Assembly (NCBI GenBank): GCA_031283825.1
Contig: JAITAZ010000350.1
Span: 1 to 6,623, forward strand
Origin: Planctomycetaceae bacterium
Lineage (GTDB): Bacteria > Planctomycetota > Planctomycetia > Pirellulales > Thermoguttaceae
Direction: 5' to 3'
Length of the DNA: 6,623 nt
In this document: positions 5,329 through 6,623 of the stretch, in pieces
Numbering within the stretch: the stretch's first letter is position 1
Layout of the letters: each line of letters starts with the position of its first letter
The notes under the pieces: generated by a model
Database searches by the model: none
Seen by the model: the letters and a program-made list of their open reading frames with translations, nothing else
Told to the model about the DNA's origin: nothing
Position numbers and translations under genes: made by a program

Positions 5329-5634
5329 CTATGCGGCGTTTCGCTCGTTTTGATTGGGGATTATAAGTTGACTCTCCATTGTTGTTATATTGTCATGCGA
5401 CGATTTTAAAACTGAACTTCCTAGACGCTTGCCTCCTGAATCAAAGATATTTAATACCTGATCCGAAACAGACCAGACCGCAGTAAATTCATTCGCCGTA
5501 AAACGATAACCATAAAAGGTATCGCCCAATAACAAAATCTGCTGACCAATCGGTCCATCCGTAATAAGCCCAAACGATTGAGCCGAATTGATCACTTCTT
5601 GCAAAACATAATCAATCTTTTTTACTTCTGACAT
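5329..5634 (-). CDS. Hypothetical protein, 101 aa, minus strand
   Basis: The start is ATG (complement of 5632-5634), with AAAGAGG on the minus strand at 5648-5642, seven bases upstream; the stop is TAG at 5331-5329. The product is soluble, with no signal or membrane segment. Residues 1-22 form a probable helix (MSEVKKIDYVLQEVINSAQS). A strand-rich core follows, with TFYGYRFTANEFTAVWSV at about 39-56 and VLNIFDSGGKRLGS at about 60-73, which looks like meandering beta hairpins. The tail is polar. I recognise no family or catalytic motif; a small alpha/beta cytoplasmic protein is all that can be said. It is the only minus-strand gene here. A strong minus-strand hairpin terminator lies about 140 bases before its start, so it either has its own promoter in 5650-5770 or is controlled by readthrough. 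Confidence 0.7.
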   Translation of the reverse strand: MSEVKKIDYVLQEVINSAQSFGLITDGPIGQQILLLGDTFYGYRFTANEFTAVWSVSDQVLNIFDSGGKRLGSSVLKSSHDNITTMESQLIIPNQNERNAA

Positions 5635-5641
5635 CGCTATA

Positions 5642-5648
5642 CCTCTTT
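5642..5648 (-). promoter_or_regulatory. Ribosome binding site of the minus-strand 101-aa gene
   Basis: The minus strand reads AAAGAGG, seven bases before the ATG at 5634. This is a good Shine-Dalgarno match and the main evidence that the start is correct. Confidence 0.65.
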
Positions 5649-5772
5649 CTCTTTTCTCAATATTTCGCTTAAATCTATAACCGGTTCATACCGTGAATTT
5701 CGACGATTAAATGCAATTCATAAAAAAGTCAATAAACAGATCGCACTACGAATCTTATCGCTATAAAGGCAT

Positions 5773-5801
5773 AAAAACCTGACTCCCTACAGGTAATCAG
5801 G
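5773..5801 (-). terminator. Rho-independent terminator, minus strand
   Basis: On the minus strand CCTGA (5801-5797) pairs with TCAGG (5782-5778), extended by a T-G and a T-A pair. An inner CCT-GT-AGG tip follows one mismatch. Five T residues come directly after (5777-5773). This is the best terminator in the window. It ends a transcript coming from the right, about 140 bases before the 101-aa gene. Confidence 0.6.
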
Positions 5802-5864
5802 CAACGCCAACAGAAATTAAAATGCGAACCGTTTCAAAGTCTGCCTCTATCCGCCAACAGACCG
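5773..5864 (-). ncRNA. Candidate attenuator or small structured RNA
   Basis: Read on the minus strand there are three competing pairings. Hairpin 1 is GTCTG (5862-5858) with CAGAC (5843-5839). Pairing 2 is AGGCA (5846-5842) with TGCCT (5803-5799). Pairing 3 is the terminator stem at 5801-5778. Pairing 2 uses bases from both hairpin 1 and the terminator, so it could act as an antiterminator. The segment also has two direct copies of TCTGTTGGCG (at 5861-5852 and 5814-5805). No known riboswitch consensus is recognised. The stems are short, so this is a hypothesis. Confidence 0.25.
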
Positions 5865-5899
5865 CTCTAACCGAAAATTCAAACGAGAACAGTTTAAAA
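5865..5899 (-). repeat. 35-bp dispersed intergenic repeat, copy B
   Basis: Read on the minus strand, it matches 1100-1134 at 31 of 35 positions. It lies immediately upstream, in the minus-strand sense, of the candidate attenuator. Its start CGGTTTTAAAC is shared with the arms of the 314-bp element. Confidence 0.65.
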
Positions 5900-5982
5900 C
5901 CGCTTCCCAATAAAATATGTAAACTAAACGCGCTTTACTGTCGATTCTCATAAAATTCCAAAATACAAAATCGCCCTAACAA

Positions 5983-5996
5983 ACTCGCTCGCGAGT
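5983..5996. repeat. GC-rich 14-bp dyad
   Basis: ACTCGC is followed after two bases by GCGAGT, a perfect dyad in an otherwise AT-rich stretch. It can form a five-pair hairpin with a four-base loop on either strand. Function unknown; a protein-binding site or RNA hairpin is possible. Confidence 0.45.
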
Positions 5997-6351
5997 CATT
6001 AGTAGTTTCGCCGCAAAACATAATCCTATAACGTTACCTCGTTACCGCAGCTTAAAAAATAATCGCAACCGTTAGGGTATCTGGAATTGCATGATAATTT
6101 CGCTACACTATAATTGCTCAATTGGAATAGTTATACACAACTCGTAATTTAATTTTCGGTATTTGACATTGGTTAGCTGTAGTAAAAATTTCGACTTTTA
6201 CGCTCTCGTAATCGTCATAATTTTAACGCGCGAACTAGTTGCGTTTGCGATGCTGAATCTTAATGCTTGTGCGTAAGTCTCACATTCTCGCGAATAGTAC
6301 AAATTATCCGAAACAATGTAAAGACCAATTTTGATAATATCACAACAGAAA

Positions 6352-6377
6352 TTTTAAACTCGGATAATCACGAAAAA
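6352..6377 (+). repeat. Internal fragment of the 314-bp element arm
   Basis: TTTTAAACTCGGATAAT differs from the arm segment at 4527-4543 by one base and is followed by CACGAAAAA, like the arm's CGCGAAAAA. The outer tip is missing. ATTATCCG at 6303-6310 is inverted relative to CGGATAAT at 6361-6368. Confidence 0.5.
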
Positions 6378-6419
6378 GAAAATAAATTAAATAACTCATG
6401 TTACGCACTTGTTGCCCCA

Positions 6420-6456
6420 GATCAGGTCGCCTACCTGATCGGTGATCAACCGGATC
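6420..6456. repeat. Twin hairpins with four GATC sites
   Basis: GATCAGGT (6420-6427) and ACCTGATC (6433-6440) are perfect 8-bp arms around a 5-nt loop. Immediately after, CGGT (6440-6443) and ACCG (6449-6452) form a second stem that extends outwards by GAT/ATC with one bulged G. GATC occurs four times in 37 bp (6420, 6437, 6444, 6453). The two stems share C6440, so they abut. The local G+C content is well above the surroundings. Confidence 0.6.
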
Positions 6457-6494
6457 GATAAACGACTACGGAATAGTTATAATATTTAAAAACC

Positions 6495-6506
6495 GTGAAC
6501 ACTTAC
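6495..6506 (-). repeat. Degenerate copy of the dispersed repeat
   Basis: GTGAACACTTAC differs from GTGAACGGTTAC at two positions and is preceded by AAAAACC, as in the intact copies. Read on the minus strand it keeps the loop and 3' arm but has lost pairing in the 5' arm. Confidence 0.55.
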
Positions 6507-6579
6507 AAAGAAAACAAAAGGGATAAACCGACTTGAAATTTAGGATTAAAGACTCAAGCGATAAAACATATTTTCCACT

Positions 6580-6604
6580 GACTAATTACCATTCGACTAA
6601 TTAC
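6580..6604. repeat. Two direct copies of GACTAATTAC, 15-bp period
   Basis: GACTAATTAC occurs at 6580-6589 and again at 6595-6604, separated by five bases. Such paired sites can be regulator-binding half sites. No gene is visible next to them before the window ends. Confidence 0.5.
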
Positions 6605-6623
6605 AAAATTTCAACCAACCTAC

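Larger units (their letters stand above)
5635..6623. other. ~990-bp region without a convincing gene
   Basis: All six frames are broken by frequent stops. The longest candidate, 6267-6461, needs a TTG start with no ribosome site and runs across hairpins. The region holds a minus-strand terminator (5773-5801), a C-rich, G-poor stretch on the plus strand (5771-5980; by hand count about 57 C to 26 G), the second copy of the 35-bp repeat and a TATAAT at 6109-6114. It also holds several compact dyads and two degenerate pieces of the dispersed repeat. AACGC (6225-6229) and GCGTT (6241-6245) flank the palindrome AACTAGTT (6233-6240). I checked for tRNA, tmRNA, RNase P and SRP RNA signatures and saw none. 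The best guess is repeat-derived DNA plus at least one minus-strand non-coding transcript. Confidence 0.6.

Noticed and set aside
6267..6461. A 64-codon open frame on the plus strand
   Set aside because: It needs a TTG start without a ribosome site, its composition looks like translated non-coding DNA, and its end runs through the twin GATC hairpins.
6433..6480. Resemblance to the 3' part of a TPP riboswitch (ACCTGATC followed by ACCGG and TACGGAA)
   Set aside because: There is no CTGAGA element upstream, ACCTGATC is one arm of a local perfect dyad instead, and no gene starts downstream in the window.
5770..6480. tmRNA, RNase P RNA, SRP RNA or tRNA on the minus strand
   Set aside because: None of their conserved signatures (CCA-ending acceptor with T-loop, GAGGAAAGTCC, GGTCAGGTCCGGAAGG) could be found on either strand.

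Overview
This is an AT-rich window from a bacterial chromosome. It carries seven protein-coding regions, one of them cut by the left edge, separated by unusually long and repeat-laden intergenic stretches. A full-length DsbD-type protein with a signal peptide and a thiol-bearing extracytoplasmic domain points to a Gram-negative cell envelope. The AAA-ATPase/PD-(D/E)XK family seen at the left edge is common in anaerobic and host-associated lineages such as Bacteroidota, Fibrobacterota, Fusobacteria and Treponema. I cannot fix the taxon from the sequence. Three genes have clear Shine-Dalgarno sites, one has a weaker one, and two (the YkgJ-like and DsbD genes) have none that I can see.

Layout, left to right. 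Positions 1-402 are the C-terminal nuclease part of an AAA-ATPase-like/PDDEXK_9 protein. A repeat pair (423-480) leads to an orphan 166-aa protein (528-1028), then a repeat-bearing gap, then an orphan 179-aa membrane-anchored protein (1214-1753). A nested inverted-repeat gap (1774-1873) precedes a YkgJ-family CxxCxxCC protein (1939-2373). The largest gene (2598-4478) is a complete DsbD/ScsB-like transmembrane reductant conduit with all six expected cysteines. A ~314-bp MITE-like element with ~72-bp terminal inverted repeats (4514-4827) follows. A structured leader precedes a 94-aa two-helix membrane protein (5022-5306). This converges with a minus-strand 101-aa orphan (5329-5634). The last ~990 bp (5635-6623) have no convincing gene but contain a good minus-strand terminator, a C-over-G biased stretch, hairpins and repeat fragments.

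The unifying feature is a short dispersed repeat with consensus GTAACCGTTCACGGTTTT. It can form an AACCG-TTCA-CGGTT hairpin followed by T residues. It occurs in every large intergenic gap on the left side, often as facing pairs, and forms the tips of the 314-bp element. It looks like a REP/MITE-type family that may also supply terminators. The genes themselves do not form one obvious pathway. DsbD supplies electrons to periplasmic thiol proteins, the YkgJ-like protein probably binds metal, and the others are orphans. I found no evidence for a defence island, CRISPR array, integron or prophage in the window.
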